Source of the DNA: Micromonospora sediminicola
GTDB lineage: Bacteria > Actinomycetota > Actinomycetes > Mycobacteriales > Micromonosporaceae
Direction: 5' to 3'
NCBI RefSeq assembly: GCF_900089585.1
Contig: NZ_FLRH01000004.1
Coordinates: 985,001-1,049,000, forward strand
DNA length: 64,000 bases
Both the position numbers and the translations under genes were made by a program. Below the pieces are notes generated by a model. It made no database searches, was not told where the DNA came from, and saw only the letters and a list, made by a program, of their open reading frames with translations. Shown piece after piece: positions 9,250 to 16,916 of the stretch (positions within the stretch are counted from its first letter, which is position 1; each line of letters begins with the position of its first letter).

Positions 9250-9611
9250 CTAGGCGGGGCGGTCCAGGACGAACGTCTCCAGGGCGGCGCCGCCGTACCA
9301 GTCGCCGCGCACGCCGACGTGGGTCATCCCGAGCCGCCGGGCCACCGCCATGGACGGCTCGTTGCCGGCCATCACCACCGGTCTCGGGGTTCGATCGCCC
9401 ACAGGCCCCACCTGCCGGCGTACGGCGCCCAGCGGTCGCGCCACAGACGCACCCGGTCGCGCGCCTCCGCCGGGTCGGTCATCCGCCCCGCCCCGCCCCC
9501 GAGCCAGCGCATGACCTCCTCGCGGGAGTAGATGTCGTAGACGCGGGCCAGGTCGTGCGGTGATTCCGTCCAGTCCCGGACCACGAGCCGCTGGGTCGAG
9601 GCGATCATCAT
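9250..9611 (-). pseudogene. RimJ/RimL-type GNAT acetyltransferase with internal deletion
   Basis: The 5' part, from ATG 9611, reads MMIASTQRLVVRDWTESP through WGLWAIEPR, the N-terminal half of a GNAT protein. The 3' part, in another frame, reads VVMAGNEPSMAVARRLGM to the stop at 9250, the C-terminal half. The middle, including the acetyl-CoA-binding motif A (R/Q-x-x-G-x-G/A), is absent, and the two halves meet near 9390 out of frame. Roughly 40-60 residues seem to be missing compared with typical ~180-residue relatives. It cannot encode an active enzyme. Confidence 0.75.
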
Positions 9612-9662
9612 GACGCCGGATCGTAATGCGTGCCGGACGGGCGTACGGGGAACGAGGGGGCG

Positions 9663-10505
9663 ATGGGCGACGGGTGGGAGCGGACCAAGCGGATCACGGC
9701 TGCGGCGTTCCGGCCGGTCCGGGGCCGGGATCTGTCGCTGCACGCCGCCGCGATCACCTTCTACGGCGCGATCGCCGTGGTGCCGGTGGCGCTGCTGGCG
9801 ATCTGGCTCACCGGGCTGGTCGCCGGGGCCGACCGGGTGCGCCGGCTCACCGGGTACGCGATCGACACCCTGCCCACCCAGATCGGCGCGGACCGGGCGG
9901 TGGCCGCGCTGGTCGAGGCCGGGGTGACGCTGACGCCGCTGCTGGCCCTGGCCTCGCTGCTGCCGGCCTCGCTCTACGGCGAAGGGCTGCGCCGGGCGTT
10001 CGTCTCGGTGGCCGAGCCGCGCGGCGAGTCCGGCGCGCTGGTCGGCTGGCGCGGCCGGCTGCTGCTGCTCCCGCTGCTCGCGCCGGCCCCGGCGCTGCTG
10101 CTGTCGATCCTGCTGGCGCTGCCGCTGACCACCCGGCTGGTCCGCCAGGGCGGCTGGATCGGCGCGCTGGGCGTGGTGCTGTCGTTCCTGGCCGTGTGGC
10201 TGGTGCTCACGCCGGTGCTGGTGTGGGTGTTCCGGGTGGTCGGACCGGCCTCCCCGGACTGGCTCTCCACGCTCGGCATGGGCTCGTTCACCGCCGCGAA
10301 CCTCTCCGGCTTCCTGCACGGCTTCGTGCTGTTCTGCTCGCTGCCGCTGAATCTGGGCGTGCCGTTCGGCGGGTTCGACGAGATCGGCGGCGGGGTGGCG
10401 GTGCTGCTCTGGCTCTACCTGTTCCACGTGATCGTGCTGGCCGGATACTCGGCCACCCTGGCGCTGAGCCGGTGGCGGGCCGCCCGGGTGGCGGCCCGCG
10501 CCTGA
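9663..10505 (+). CDS. YihY/BrkB family inner-membrane protein
   Basis: 280 residues, about six predicted transmembrane segments. The first segment is preceded by RGRDLSLHAAAITFYGAIA, the characteristic start of YihY/BrkB proteins (once misnamed RNase BN), and the last segments contain GGGVAVLLWLYLFHVIVLAG. The ATG at 9663 follows GAGGGGG at close spacing; a GTG at 9630 is an alternative. Function is not established; transport or envelope roles have been proposed for the family. Confidence 0.8.
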   Translation: MGDGWERTKRITAAAFRPVRGRDLSLHAAAITFYGAIAVVPVALLAIWLTGLVAGADRVRRLTGYAIDTLPTQIGADRAVAALVEAGVTLTPLLALASLLPASLYGEGLRRAFVSVAEPRGESGALVGWRGRLLLLPLLAPAPALLLSILLALPLTTRLVRQGGWIGALGVVLSFLAVWLVLTPVLVWVFRVVGPASPDWLSTLGMGSFTAANLSGFLHGFVLFCSLPLNLGVPFGGFDEIGGGVAVLLWLYLFHVIVLAGYSATLALSRWRAARVAARA

Positions 10506-10518
10506 CCGGTGAGCCGCG

Positions 10519-11685
10519 TCAGCGCCGGAACGGGCCGCGCACCTCGTAGGTGATGCCGCCGCTGCCGGCGGTGGCACCGCTGGTGCCGCGCTGCGAGGAG
10601 AAGTAGAGCCGGCTGCCGTCCGGGGCGAACGCCGGCCCGGTGATCTCCGACTTCGCCTGCCCGAGGAGCCGCAGGAACGGCGAGACCACGCCGGCCGGCG
10701 TGATCACGTTGATCTCCATGTTGCCGCCGTCCTCGGCCACGTAGAGGTCGCCGCCCGGCGTGCCGGTGAGGTTGTCGACACCGGTCAGCGGCGCGGCGCC
10801 GGCCGGCACCAGCGAGTCGTCGTACGCGAGGTCGAGCCGCTGGTGCACCGCGTCGTACGCCCACACCCGGTTGTCGCCCTTGGTGGTGAACCAGCAGGTG
10901 TCGTCGGCGTACCAGCAGCCCTCGCCGCCGGTGAACGACTGCGCCGCGCCCACCTGGTAGCGGGTCGGGACCGGGAACCCGTCCCGGTCCGGCAGGTCCC
11001 GCCAGGTGACCGGGCCGGTGACCTGGCCGTCCGGGGCGCAGAGCACCTGCACCCGGCCGGTGCGCAGGTCGCCCCAGGTGTCCGGCACGAACCGGTAGAA
11101 GCAGCCGTCCGGTTCGTCCTCGGTCAGGTAGACCACCCGCCGCACCGGGTCGCAGGCCGCCGCCTCGTGCTTGAACCGACCCATCCGGGTCCGCTCCTCG
11201 CCACCCCGGCCGCCGTCGGGCCAGGTCTCGAAGACCCGGCCCAGCGGCACCTCCTCGCAGGAGAGCCACGTGCCCCACGGGGTCGCCCCGCCGGCGCAGT
11301 TGGTGTTGGTGCCGCCGAGGATCCGGTACGCGGCGACGACCGCGCCGTCGGCCGCGAACCGCACCGCCGAGGCGCCGCCGACCAGCGGGACCTCCGAGTT
11401 GGAGACGTAGATCCAGCCGTCGCCGGCCGGGAAGCAGGCGCCGCCGTCCGGCGCCCAGTGCCAGGAGTACGAGGTGCCGGCGACCCGCTGCCCCGAGCGG
11501 GCGATCACCCGGCTGGTGAAGCCGGCCGGCAACTGGAGGCCGTTGGCGTCGGCGGGCAGCAGGTCCCCGTACGGGCCGGGGCCGGGTTGGGCGGGGTCGG
11601 CGGGCGCGGCGCCGGCCCAGAGACTGCCGGCGAAGGCGGCCGCGCCGCCGACGGCGGTGGCACGCAGGACGGTACGACGATCCAT
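10519..11685 (-). CDS. PhoX-like (DUF839) secreted phosphatase-family protein, Tat substrate
   Basis: 388 residues. The ATG at 11685 gives MDRRTVLRATAVGGAAAFAG, a twin-arginine signal peptide with RR-T-V-L, and GGAAGG-type spacing: GGAAGG sits 8 bases upstream. The mature part is a beta-propeller-like DUF839 domain with TPWGTWLSCEE, EAAACDP, DEPDGCFYRF and GVDNLTGTPGGDLYVAEDG. PhoX enzymes are calcium/iron alkaline phosphatases; this is shorter than classic PhoX (often above 500 residues), so activity on phosphate esters is only inferred. Exported folded across the membrane. Confidence 0.8.
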   Translation of the reverse strand: MDRRTVLRATAVGGAAAFAGSLWAGAAPADPAQPGPGPYGDLLPADANGLQLPAGFTSRVIARSGQRVAGTSYSWHWAPDGGACFPAGDGWIYVSNSEVPLVGGASAVRFAADGAVVAAYRILGGTNTNCAGGATPWGTWLSCEEVPLGRVFETWPDGGRGGEERTRMGRFKHEAAACDPVRRVVYLTEDEPDGCFYRFVPDTWGDLRTGRVQVLCAPDGQVTGPVTWRDLPDRDGFPVPTRYQVGAAQSFTGGEGCWYADDTCWFTTKGDNRVWAYDAVHQRLDLAYDDSLVPAGAAPLTGVDNLTGTPGGDLYVAEDGGNMEINVITPAGVVSPFLRLLGQAKSEITGPAFAPDGSRLYFSSQRGTSGATAGSGGITYEVRGPFRR

Positions 11686-11789
11686 CGGGGTGACCTTCCC
11701 GGAGGCGGTGGGTGTCCTGTCGACGGTAGAACACGAATCCATCGACCGCTGCCGCTGTCCGGTGAACGCGGGGTGACGGCCGCTCGGCG

Positions 11790-12206
11790 TCAGAGGCGTT
11801 CGACGTACCGCTTGGCGTCGGCGAGCGACAGGTTCGTGTGCTCCCGCACCACCTTGATCGCCTGGATCTTCCTGCCCCGGTGCAGCAGCCGCGCGGCCTC
11901 GGCCCGCACCGCGTCGTCGACGTTCGCGCCCGGCACCGGGACGCCCGGTGACCAGGTCCCGCCCGCCGCCAGCAGGTCCACCACGCGCTTCGCGTCCAGC
12001 AGCGACAGCCCGGTCTGCGCACGCAGCACCTTGACCGCCTCGACCGTGCGCCCGGCGCGGGCCAGCCGAAGCACCTCGGCCTGCCCGTCAGCGGCGGGGC
12101 GGTCCGGGGCGACCAGGTCCCGGGGACGGCCGCGCCGCACCACGAGCAGTACCAGCACCACCACGACCAGCGCCACCACGAGGGCGACCGGGACAGCCTC
12201 GGACAT
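11790..12206 (-). CDS. Membrane-anchored protein with two L7/L12 C-terminal-like repeats
   Basis: 138 residues. One N-terminal transmembrane helix (VPVALVVALVVVVLVLLVV) is followed by two related segments: ALxLARAGRTVEAVKVLRxxTGLSLLDAKRVV (approximate reading) around residues 50-80 and LLHRGRKIQAIKVVRE-HTNLSLADAKRYVE at the C-terminus. Both match the helix-strand-helix signature of the ribosomal L7/L12 C-terminal domain (I-x-A-I-K-x-x-R, T-x-L-x-L-x-x-A-K). Function unknown; not a ribosomal stalk protein because it lacks the L10-binding N-terminus. ATG 12206 is chosen over the longer GTG/ATG reading at 12260. Confidence 0.75.
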   Translation of the reverse strand: MSEAVPVALVVALVVVVLVLLVVRRGRPRDLVAPDRPAADGQAEVLRLARAGRTVEAVKVLRAQTGLSLLDAKRVVDLLAAGGTWSPGVPVPGANVDDAVRAEAARLLHRGRKIQAIKVVREHTNLSLADAKRYVERL

Positions 12207-12274
12207 GGCCGCCACGGTAGCCGCCCGCCGCGAACCCTCCCACCGGTGACGTGCCCGCACTAGGCTGCCCGGGC

Positions 12275-12408
12275 ATGAGCGAACGCACCGAGCGCAGCGA
12301 GGGCCATGAGCACATGCCGAGCCGGCACGGCATGAGCGAACGCACCGAGCGCAGCGAGGGCCATGAGCGCATGCCCAGCCGGCACGGCATGAGCGAAGCG
12401 AGTGAGCT
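12275..12408 (+). repeat. 57-bp in-frame tandem duplication at a gene start
   Basis: Two nearly identical 57-bp units (12275-12331 and 12332-12388) each begin ATGAGCGAACGCACCGAGCG, and a third partial unit begins at 12389. Because 57 is a multiple of three, three ATG codons are in frame with the following oxidoreductase gene. The units differ at two visible positions. Confidence 0.9.
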
Positions 12409-13984
12409 GCCGTCCCGCGCCGACGTCGTCGTGGTCGGCTCCGGGCACAACGGCCTGGTCTCGGCGATCCTGCTGGCCCGCGCCGGCCTCGACGTGCTGG
12501 TGCTGGAGGCCGCCGAGGTGATCGGCGGGGCCACCCGTACCGAGAATCCGTTCCCCAAGGTGCCCGGCCTGCGTCACTCCACCGGGTCCTACCTGCTGGG
12601 GCTGATGCCGCCGGAGCTGCTGGCCACGCTGGACGTGACCATTCCGGTGCTGCGCCGCGACCCGCACTACTTCCTGCCCACCCCGGGCGGGCTCGGCTCG
12701 CCGTACCTGCTGTTCGGCAGCGACACCGCGGCCACCCGGCGGCAGCTCACCGACATGTTCTCGGCGGCCGACGTGGCCGCCGACGACGCGCTCCAGGCCG
12801 AGCTGGCCCAGTTGCGGGAGGACCTCGCGCCGGCCTGGCTGGCCGAGCCGCTGCCGGTCGAGGAGACCGCCGAGCGCTACGTCCGGCCGGCCCTGCGGCA
12901 GGTCTTCGTCGACCTGGTGCGCGGCTCGGTCGCCGACCACCTGGCCCGCTTCGACTTCCGCTCCGAGCTGCTGGTCAGCATGTACGCGGTCACCGACGGC
13001 CTCTCCGGGCTCAACGCCGGCCCGGACGACCCCGGCACCGGGCACAACTTCCTGGTGCACAACATGTGCCGACTTCCCGGGTCGGACGGCACCTGGATGA
13101 TCGCCGAGGGCGGCATGGGCACCGTCTCGCGTACCTTCGCCGAGGCCGCCCGGCGCGCCGGGGCGCGGATCGTCACCGGTACGCCGGTCACCGCGATCAC
13201 GCTCGACGCCGGCGCCGCCTCCGGGGTGGTGCTGGCCGACGGTCGGGAGGTCGGCGCGTCCGTGGTGCTGGGGGCCTGTGACCCGTACCGGCTGATGGAG
13301 CTGCTGCCCGACGGCGCGCTCCCGGCGGAGCTGGGCGCGCGGATGGCGGCGGTCCGCCGCCCCGGCACCACGCTCAAGCTCAACCTGGCGCTCACCGGGC
13401 TGCCCCGTTTCTCCTGCCTGCCGGCGGACGCGCCGAGCCCGTTCGGGTCGACCATCCACCTGCTCCCCGGCTCGGCCTCGCTGGTCGGCGCGGGCGGCGA
13501 GTCGCCGATGGCCGCGCTGCGCGGCATGTGGGCGGACGTCCGGGCGGGGCGGCTGCCGGACGAGCCGACCATCGAGTGGTACCTGCACACGACGGTCGAC
13601 CCGTCGCTGTCCGACGGGGCCGGGCACCACTCGTCGGCGCTGTTCGTCCAGTCGGTCCCCTACGAGCTGGCCGGCACCACCTGGGACGCGGCGCTGCCCG
13701 GCTATGTGGAGCGGCTGATCGCGATCTGCGAGCGGTACGCCCCGGGCGCCGGTGACCTGATCGCGGACGCGGTGCCACTGCCCCCGCCCGGCATCGAGGC
13801 CCACTTCGGCATCACCGGTGGGCACATCCACCACGTCGACAACACGGTCTCGTTCACCGACCGGATGCCGTACGCGACCGGCGTGGACGGCGTCTACGCG
13901 GGCAGCGCCGGCTGCCACCCGGCGGGCAGCGTGATCGGCGCCGCCGGCCACAACGCGGCCCGCCGCATCCTCGCCGACCTGTAA
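12275..13984 (+). CDS. FAD-dependent oxidoreductase, phytoene-desaturase/PYROXD2-like
   Basis: 569 residues from ATG 12275 (531 from ATG 12389). The N-terminal Rossmann fold reads ADVVVVGSGHNGLVSAILLA then VLEAAEVIGGATRT, the FAD-binding pattern of the CrtI/PYROXD2 family. The C-terminus has YAGSAGCHPAGSVIGAAG, the usual second FAD contact. Substrate is unknown. Three in-frame ATGs come from a 57-bp duplication; TAGGCT 9 bases before 12275 looks like a leaderless -10 element and favours the first, while homology begins only after the third. Convergent with the broken TMEM175 gene. Confidence 0.85.
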   Translation: MSERTERSEGHEHMPSRHGMSERTERSEGHERMPSRHGMSEASELPSRADVVVVGSGHNGLVSAILLARAGLDVLVLEAAEVIGGATRTENPFPKVPGLRHSTGSYLLGLMPPELLATLDVTIPVLRRDPHYFLPTPGGLGSPYLLFGSDTAATRRQLTDMFSAADVAADDALQAELAQLREDLAPAWLAEPLPVEETAERYVRPALRQVFVDLVRGSVADHLARFDFRSELLVSMYAVTDGLSGLNAGPDDPGTGHNFLVHNMCRLPGSDGTWMIAEGGMGTVSRTFAEAARRAGARIVTGTPVTAITLDAGAASGVVLADGREVGASVVLGACDPYRLMELLPDGALPAELGARMAAVRRPGTTLKLNLALTGLPRFSCLPADAPSPFGSTIHLLPGSASLVGAGGESPMAALRGMWADVRAGRLPDEPTIEWYLHTTVDPSLSDGAGHHSSALFVQSVPYELAGTTWDAALPGYVERLIAICERYAPGAGDLIADAVPLPPPGIEAHFGITGGHIHHVDNTVSFTDRMPYATGVDGVYAGSAGCHPAGSVIGAAGHNAARRILADL

Positions 13985-14036
13985 GGAGGGGCCCCCTGTT
14001 AACGCCTCCGGTAGAGCAGGGGTCCCCTCTTAACAC
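13983..14036 (+). repeat. Hairpin repeat, copy A (terminator-like)
   Basis: Begins in the TAA stop of the oxidoreductase gene. GAGGGGCCCCCTG pairs with CAGGGGTCCCCTC with one mismatch around an 18-base loop. The same element occurs inverted at 52411-52465 after proS. The central 22 bases, beginning TGTTAACGCC, are identical. Position after stop codons suggests a dispersed terminator-type repeat. Confidence 0.85.
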
Positions 14037-14037
14037 C

Positions 14038-14728
14038 TCACGGCGTCTCGGCGGCCTCCTGCCCGGCGCGCGGGAGGTCGCCGGGGCCGCGGATCACGTA
14101 GAGGCCGACCAGCAGCAGGTAGGCCAGCAGGCTGAGGATCGGGTCGACGAACACGACCGCGAACGCGACCAGGTAGAGCAGCGGGCCGAGCCGGAACCGG
14201 CGGGCCACCGCCCGGGCCAGCCGCGGGTCGAGGTCCGGGTGCAGCAGACCCCGGCGGGCGGGCCCACCACCAGCTCAGGTTGAAGAACAGCGCCTCGCCG
14301 AGCACCGTGCCCACGTACAGGGCGGCGGTGAGCCGCTGGTCGCCGGTGGTGCCGCGCAGGTGGTCCGCGAGCAGGTTCGCGGTGAACGGGATGGCCGCCA
14401 CGAACATCAGCAGCAGCAGGTTGAGCACCAGCAGCATCTGGTCGACCCGGCAGACGTAGCGCCACATGTTGTGGTGGGTCAGCCAGACCTGGCCGACCAC
14501 GGCGAACGTGATCACGTACGCCAGGTAGGCCCGCCACTCGTGCGCCAACGCGGCCGGCAGTCCCCGGTCACCCGGCGTGTCCGGACCGAACTGGAGCAGT
14601 TCGACCGCCATCAGGGTGAGCACGATGGCGATGACCGCGTCGCTGAACGCCTCCACCCGCGAGGCGTCCCGTGCCATCTCGCTGCTGCGCCCGAACCGGT
14701 ACCCCGGTTCCCGGTCCGCGCCCGTCAC
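14038..14728 (-). pseudogene. TMEM175-family potassium channel, frameshifted
   Basis: From GTG 14728 (or ATG 14676) the protein reads SRVEAFSDAVIAIVLTLMAV, the TMEM175 signature RxxxFSD in the pore helix, followed by helices up to NLSWWWAR. After that the frame turns into Arg/Pro-rich nonsense. A one-base shift near 14255 continues with LLHPDLDPRLARAVARRF, a final helix LYLVAFAVVFVDPILSLLA, and a stop at 14038. One extra base in a run of C/G residues explains it. Bacterial TMEM175 proteins form tetrameric leak K+ channels; as sequenced this copy loses its last helices. Confidence 0.75.
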
Positions 14729-14783
14729 GCCGCCCCCACACCACGATGGTCGCGTGCCGGGGCGGCGGGCGGGGCGGAAAGCG

Positions 14784-16364
14784 TCAGATGACCGCTTCCC
14801 CGGCCGGCGCCGGGGTCTCCGCGTCGGCGCGGTGCGCGCGGATCTTGTGCCCGACGCTGGTCAGGCAGCGGCCGCTGGCCAGGTCGAACTTCCAGCCGTG
14901 CAGCTGACAGGTGAGCTGGTCGCCGTCGACGATGCCGAACCGGCTCAGGTCCGCCTTCAGGTGCGGGCAGCGCCGCTGCACCACCCAGCCGTCGAGCGTG
15001 ATGTCCTCGGCGTCGACCGCCCGCTCGTGCTCGTCGTACCAGCCCTCGGCGTACTGGAGGCGTTCCTCGGAGAGGCACTTGAAGAAGGCGTAGACGAACT
15101 CGTTGTACTGGCCGATCCGGGCCGCCGAGAACCGGCAGGACAGGAAGAGCGAGTTGACCCAGTCCACCTCGTCGATGTGCAGCAGGTGCTCGATCAGGGC
15201 GCGCTCGGTGCGGAACCGGTAGCGGACCTTCTCGTCCGCGTACGGCCGGACCTCCTTGCCCGGGAAGTCCACCACGATCGACTCGACCTCGGCACCGTCG
15301 TAGCCGACCAGGTCGAAGCGGACCGGACCGCCGACGCCCTTGGCCAGATAGATCGACTCGTCCAGCAGCGGCTCGATCCGGCGCTTCATCTGGCCGAGCA
15401 CGTCGATCTCGGGATGCCGCCAGGACGCCTTCTCGGCCTCGATGATCGGGCGCTTGCGCTCCCGCATCTCCTCCAGGTGCGCGACCTTGTTCGCGAAGAA
15501 CTCCTCCACCGGCACCGGGTGGGTGGTGGTCGCGCCCTCGGTGGTGATCTCCGTGACGCTGCCCGGCAGGAGCACGATGCCGTTGGTGCCGCCGACCTTG
15601 GCGTACTCGGCCAGGAAGACCGACTGGTCGGGGAAGATGTTGCCCTCGTCGCCGAAGATGTCGTTGAACTGCCACAGCTCGTCGTCGAGGAAGCAGGGCG
15701 GGCCGGCGATCGGGAAGACGTGGTCGGCCTTCAGGTCGTCGATGTAGCGCCAGGTGCGGTCGAACTGCCGGTCCCGCTTCTGCTTGCCGAACGCGGTCTT
15801 CGCCGCCTGCGGCAGCTCGTAGACCATCGGGTACCAGATCGCGCCGGAGAACTGGAGCATGTGCGCGTGCACGTGGCCCAGCTCGGCGAAGACGGTCAGG
15901 TCGGTCGGGCGGGCGTCGTTCTGGTTGAGCAGCCGGACGCCGTCGTACTCCACCCACAGCGACGAGTCGCCGATCGGGCCGTCGGTCGGGCTGGTCAACG
16001 CCTGGATCATGATCTTCAGCCCGCCGGGCAGCTCCACCACCTGCTCGTTCGGCGCCTTGAGGAACTTCGTGAAGCCCAGCGCCCGCAGCTCGTCCTCCAT
16101 CTCCGAGGTGGGGAACTCGGGCAGCAGGACGGTGGCGTCCTTGGAGATGACGTCACGCAGGTGCTTGGCGTCGAAGTGGTCCCGGTGCAGGTGCGACACG
16201 TACAGGTAGTCGACCTGGCCCAGGGTCGCCCAGTCGAGCTGGGAGTTGTCGGGGAACGGGAACCACGAGGCGAAGTAGGCGGGATTGACCCACGGGTCGC
16301 ACAGGATGCTGCCCGCGGGCGTGTCGATCCGCATGCTGGCATGGCCCGTACCGGTCACTCGCAC
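14784..16364 (-). CDS. Metallo-beta-lactamase-fold protein with C-terminal Rieske [2Fe-2S] domain
   Basis: 526 residues. Residues ~1-250 form an MBL fold with VSHLHRDHFD (metal ligands HxHxDH), LCDPWVNP and a UlaG/CmaH-like arrangement. The C-terminal ~90 residues carry a Rieske domain, RRCPHLKADL and CQLHGWKFD (C-x-H and C-x2-H cluster ligands). The same two folds occur in CMP-Neu5Ac hydroxylase, where the Rieske part is N-terminal. GTG 16364 is chosen over TTG 16382 because AGGGGG sits about 8 bases ahead. Probably an iron-sulfur oxygenase; substrate unknown. Confidence 0.85.
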   Translation of the reverse strand: MRVTGTGHASMRIDTPAGSILCDPWVNPAYFASWFPFPDNSQLDWATLGQVDYLYVSHLHRDHFDAKHLRDVISKDATVLLPEFPTSEMEDELRALGFTKFLKAPNEQVVELPGGLKIMIQALTSPTDGPIGDSSLWVEYDGVRLLNQNDARPTDLTVFAELGHVHAHMLQFSGAIWYPMVYELPQAAKTAFGKQKRDRQFDRTWRYIDDLKADHVFPIAGPPCFLDDELWQFNDIFGDEGNIFPDQSVFLAEYAKVGGTNGIVLLPGSVTEITTEGATTTHPVPVEEFFANKVAHLEEMRERKRPIIEAEKASWRHPEIDVLGQMKRRIEPLLDESIYLAKGVGGPVRFDLVGYDGAEVESIVVDFPGKEVRPYADEKVRYRFRTERALIEHLLHIDEVDWVNSLFLSCRFSAARIGQYNEFVYAFFKCLSEERLQYAEGWYDEHERAVDAEDITLDGWVVQRRCPHLKADLSRFGIVDGDQLTCQLHGWKFDLASGRCLTSVGHKIRAHRADAETPAPAGEAVI

Positions 16365-16619
16365 CGCAATCCCCCTCGACAAGACATCAGGCGTACGTCA
16401 GGAACGCTACCGGAGGCAGTGTGGTCGCCGTTCCGCGACGCCGGTAGTGCCGTTGCGCCCCGGTCGGATCGGGTCCAACGGCCCGGGCCGGTCGGCGGCG
16501 TCCGGGCCGCCGGTCGCCCACGCGGGTCATCCCGGCACCGTGAGGTCGGACCCTGCGCCGGGCCCGGCGGGGCGCGTGCCAGACTGATCGGAGATCCGAT
16601 CGCGAGGGAAGGACCGACA

Positions 16620-16844
16620 GTGGCAGGAGACGAGCCGGTAACCGCGCCAGATCAGCACAAGCCCGGGCACCGCAAGTCCGGGCGGATCGGTGCGGTGGTG
16701 TCGGCGGTGGCCCTGGTGTTGATGGCGTTCTGCGGCACCGAGGAGGGCCGGGTGGAGGACATCTGGCTGTTCGGGATCGCCGCGCTGCTGCTCGCCATCG
16801 TCATCGGCGACGCCGTGCTGCGCCGCAACGGCCTGCGGTCCTGA
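16620..16844 (+). CDS. DUF2631 small membrane protein
   Basis: 74 residues. The hydrophilic start MAGDEPVTAPDQHKPGHRKS precedes two transmembrane helices (AVVSAVALVLMAFCG and IWLFGIAALLLAIVIGDAVL) and a short basic tail. This layout and the DQHKPGHRK stretch match DUF2631, an actinobacterial family with no known function. GGAAGGA lies 7 bases before the GTG. A strong terminator follows at once, so the gene is probably monocistronic. The 255 bp upstream hold no other gene that I can see. Confidence 0.8.
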   Translation: MAGDEPVTAPDQHKPGHRKSGRIGAVVSAVALVLMAFCGTEEGRVEDIWLFGIAALLLAIVIGDAVLRRNGLRS

Positions 16845-16864
16845 CGCGCGGCGCCAGCGGTACG

Positions 16865-16902
16865 CGAAAGGGCCCGCCCCTCGTCGGGGGCGGGCCCTTT
16901 CG
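16865..16902. terminator. Strong intrinsic terminator between convergent genes
   Basis: CGAAAGGGCCCGCCCC pairs perfectly with GGGGCGGGCCCTTTCG around a 6-base loop. It lies between DUF2631 (+) and the DivIVA-like gene (-), and the A-run/T-run ends let it work on both strands. Confidence 0.9.
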
Positions 16903-16916
16903 TCGTCGTGGACGGC

